A DNA stretch of 24,441 bases, taken from the IMG/VR virus record IMGVR_UViG_3300033146_004417, positions 1 through 24,441 of that record; one strand, 5' to 3'. Source of the DNA: a virus. Numbering within the stretch: position 1 is the first letter of the stretch; each line of letters starts with the position of its first letter. The translations under genes were made by a program, and so were the position numbers. Of the stretch, positions 22,811 through 24,441 are shown piece after piece. The notes under the pieces were generated by a model. It was not told the origin of the DNA. It saw only the letters and a list, made by a program, of their open reading frames with translations, and ran no database searches.

Positions 22811-23646
22811 TATCTAGAAAAATCTCTTTTTAAATATTTTGGTATCTTTAAAGAATTATTTTTTAAATATTCTATAGTTTTATGATTATTAAACATATAA
22901 AACCCATGATGCTTATTATAAAATGAGAAAAAATCTATAGTTTTTGGATCATAATATTTTATATTACTTACTTGATAAAAAATATAATAATTTTTATCTT
23001 CTTTAATATCACCATAACTTTTTGTTTGTATTGTCTTAACTTCACCATTATAAGAAAATACTATATCTATCCCTTTTGCCCAATCAGACTTTTCACCAAA
23101 CATAGCTTGTTTTATATCAGTTATTCCCTTTTCTCTTAATTTTTTAATTGTGATCTTTTCTGCATTATCTCCTATTTCACTTGTCTTTCTCATGATATCT
23201 AACAATTCTCCCATTATAATAGATTTTGAATTAAAAATATCTCGTTTATTCTCACTTATTATTTTAAATAATTTAAATATCTCACTCACCCAATTACTCA
23301 AATAAAAATCTATCTGTGTATAATTTTTAATTTTTTTATCAATTATTTGTTTATTTATCCAATTCACAAGAGCACACAAAGCATTATAATTCGTATCCAA
23401 ATAATTTAATAAACTTCTTCCTTTATCATCCATCTTATGTCCAGTATCATATATTCCACCAAAATCCTCAGATTGTCTCCATTTACCTTCACGATGATAA
23501 ATACTTTTTAATGTTTGTCTAATAAAAGATGGTATCGTATGTCCACCCACCTTTATTTTAAATAAAACACTTTTATGTTGTCTAAAAAACACATTTTTAT
23601 CATGTGCTTTACCAAAACATTTATAAGATACCAAATTTTCTACCAT
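22807..23646 (-). CDS. PD-(D/E)xK-like nuclease domain protein
   Basis: A 279-residue protein. Its second half has the spacing of a PD-(D/E)xK restriction-type nuclease: SEIGDNAEKITIKKLREKG at about 156-174 (E157, helix), then AKGIDIVFSYNG at 190-201 (D194) and KTIQTKSYG at 204-212, in which Q207-T-K209 replaces the usual E-x-K. Several phage and restriction nucleases use Q for the middle acidic residue. The first half (residues 1-150) has a basic and aromatic character (HREGKWRQSEDFGG) and may bind DNA or a partner protein. It follows the partial gene at the right edge with a 9-base gap. It could be an RE-like anti-host nuclease or a repair nuclease. Confidence 0.65.
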   Translation of the reverse strand: MVENLVSYKCFGKAHDKNVFFRQHKSVLFKIKVGGHTIPSFIRQTLKSIYHREGKWRQSEDFGGIYDTGHKMDDKGRSLLNYLDTNYNALCALVNWINKQIIDKKIKNYTQIDFYLSNWVSEIFKLFKIISENKRDIFNSKSIIMGELLDIMRKTSEIGDNAEKITIKKLREKGITDIKQAMFGEKSDWAKGIDIVFSYNGEVKTIQTKSYGDIKEDKNYYIFYQVSNIKYYDPKTIDFFSFYNKHHGFYMFNNHKTIEYLKNNSLKIPKYLKRDFSRY

Positions 23647-23655
23647 ATCATTTTA

Positions 23656-24441
23656 TTATTTTCTATGTTGTATATTATTTATATAATCATCATACTCACC
23701 AAAATATGCATACATACCATATTCATCATTCCATTCAACTATTCTATCAGCTAAAAGATTATCAAAAATATGTTCTCCTACTTTCTTTATCTCACCAGTT
23801 TTAAGATTAAGAATATTTATTGTAATTTTATTATCTAATATATTCGATTCATTTAATATTTTTTTAAATTTATCTATTTCCCTTTTTCTTATTTCATCAC
23901 CAAGCTTTCTACCTTTTATTCCTTGTTTTAATAAATCCTTTGCATTAGTTGTGATATTATAATTAACAAAAGAATTTATCAACTTTTTATCTATATTTAA
24001 CAAATCACCATATTCTAATATTGTATCATCATCAATACCTATTTCCATTTTATTTTTATATAACACAACAATATTACCTTTTTTATTATGTATATCAAGA
24101 ACTTTGTTTATATTTTTATTATTAAATAATTTTTTAATGGTTAAAAGAAATATTACTCCATTTGATATTCTATTTGTTAACTTTAAATCTTTAACCATTT
24201 TATTATGAAATTCATTATTTGGTTTATTTTTTGAAAATAATTTAGTAAATATTATTATATCGTTTAATGTATTCAATACTCCTGTATCAATACGAACTCC
24301 CGGAAACATTCTCACAAACATCTTATATTTTTTTAACATTTTCATATATGATATCCAAGATTCCATATTTCTATGATACAAACTCCAATTAAGCATAATT
24401 AAAAATTCATCTATTATTCTTTCCTGTGACACATCATCTAC
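23656..24441 (-). CDS. Unknown protein with C-terminal TGE...IVEW domain, 5' end beyond window
   Basis: The frame is open to the right edge, so the N-terminus is missing; a GTG at 24432 could be an internal start, but reading continues beyond it. About 260 residues are visible. The middle has helical, Lys-rich segments (LWNWSLYHRN-type opening, MLKKYKMFVRMFPG). The last ~45 residues contain NLKTGEIKKVG, then IVEWNDEYGMYAYFGEYDDYI, the same pattern as the N-terminus of the protein at 742-1491. It ends 9 bases before the nuclease gene. No other family is recognised. Confidence 0.7.
   Translation of the reverse strand, partial: VDDVSQERIIDEFLIMLNWSLYHRNMESWISYMKMLKKYKMFVRMFPGVRIDTGVLNTLNDIIIFTKLFSKNKPNNEFHNKMVKDLKLTNRISNGVIFLLTIKKLFNNKNINKVLDIHNKKGNIVVLYKNKMEIGIDDDTILEYGDLLNIDKKLINSFVNYNITTNAKDLLKQGIKGRKLGDEIRKREIDKFKKILNESNILDNKITINILNLKTGEIKKVGEHIFDNLLADRIVEWNDEYGMYAYFGEYDDYINNIQHRK

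Noticed and set aside
1-24441. tRNA genes, CRISPR arrays, alternative genetic code
   Set aside because: I saw no cloverleaf-like GC-rich segment and no spaced direct repeats. Genes stop at TAA or TAG and read without internal stops in the standard code.

Overview
The window looks like part of a large, very AT-rich, T4-like contractile-tailed phage (myovirus, probably a jumbo phage). The support is a T4-type tail sheath, tail tube and gp26-type baseplate protein together with phage PhoH, an RNase H-like protein, a phage metallophosphoesterase, a free-standing homing endonuclease, and many small genes on both strands with gaps of only a few bases. No portal, terminase, capsid or tape-measure gene is in view. 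The host is uncertain. Start codons are mostly preceded by A-rich sequence with no Shine-Dalgarno motif, and a few TAnnTTTG promoter-like boxes occur, which would fit a Bacteroidota host; this is inference. The standard genetic code fits. No tRNA, rRNA, CRISPR array or insertion sequence was found, and no stretch over 300 bases lacks a gene.

Layout. 1-2354 (minus): a tight operon of five small or unknown genes, four of which begin with a T4-like capsid-targeting peptide. 2415-3638 (plus): an amidoligase-like enzyme. 3658-5879 (minus): three more capsid-targeting-type genes (one of 54 codons at 4972-5136) followed by a HAD-type phosphatase. 5929-12336 (minus): the tail block, with an unusually large sheath (1272 aa), the tube, a metallophosphoesterase, and a gp26-type baseplate protein whose C-terminal part lies in another reading frame. 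12472-13428: a homing endonuclease inserted upstream of the sheath. 14155-17382 (plus): a 733-aa probable virion protein and a second tube-like protein. 17477-20019 (plus): a UVR-motif protein, a four-domain S1-like RNA-binding protein and a YkuK-type RNase H-like protein. 19967-21193 (minus): a large capsid-targeting-type protein. 21383-22096: PhoH. 22093-24441: small phage proteins, a PD-(D/E)xK-like nuclease and a partial unknown.

The most striking feature is a set of otherwise unrelated proteins that share an N-terminal M-K-x-[FY]-x-x-[FY]-[LI]-x-E peptide. It closely resembles the T4 internal-protein capsid-targeting sequence (MKTYQEFIAE), which the prohead protease gp21 cuts after [LI]-x-E. 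At least six genes here carry an exact [LI]-x-E site and several more a degenerate form. I read this as a cargo set: diverse proteins sorted into the prohead by one tag and probably injected with the DNA. A second notable feature is the gp26-type gene, where family-like sequence crosses from one frame to another, suggesting programmed frameshifting or an indel. Many genes are preceded by TTAATATATAA or TATAAATA boxes, probably phage late promoters.
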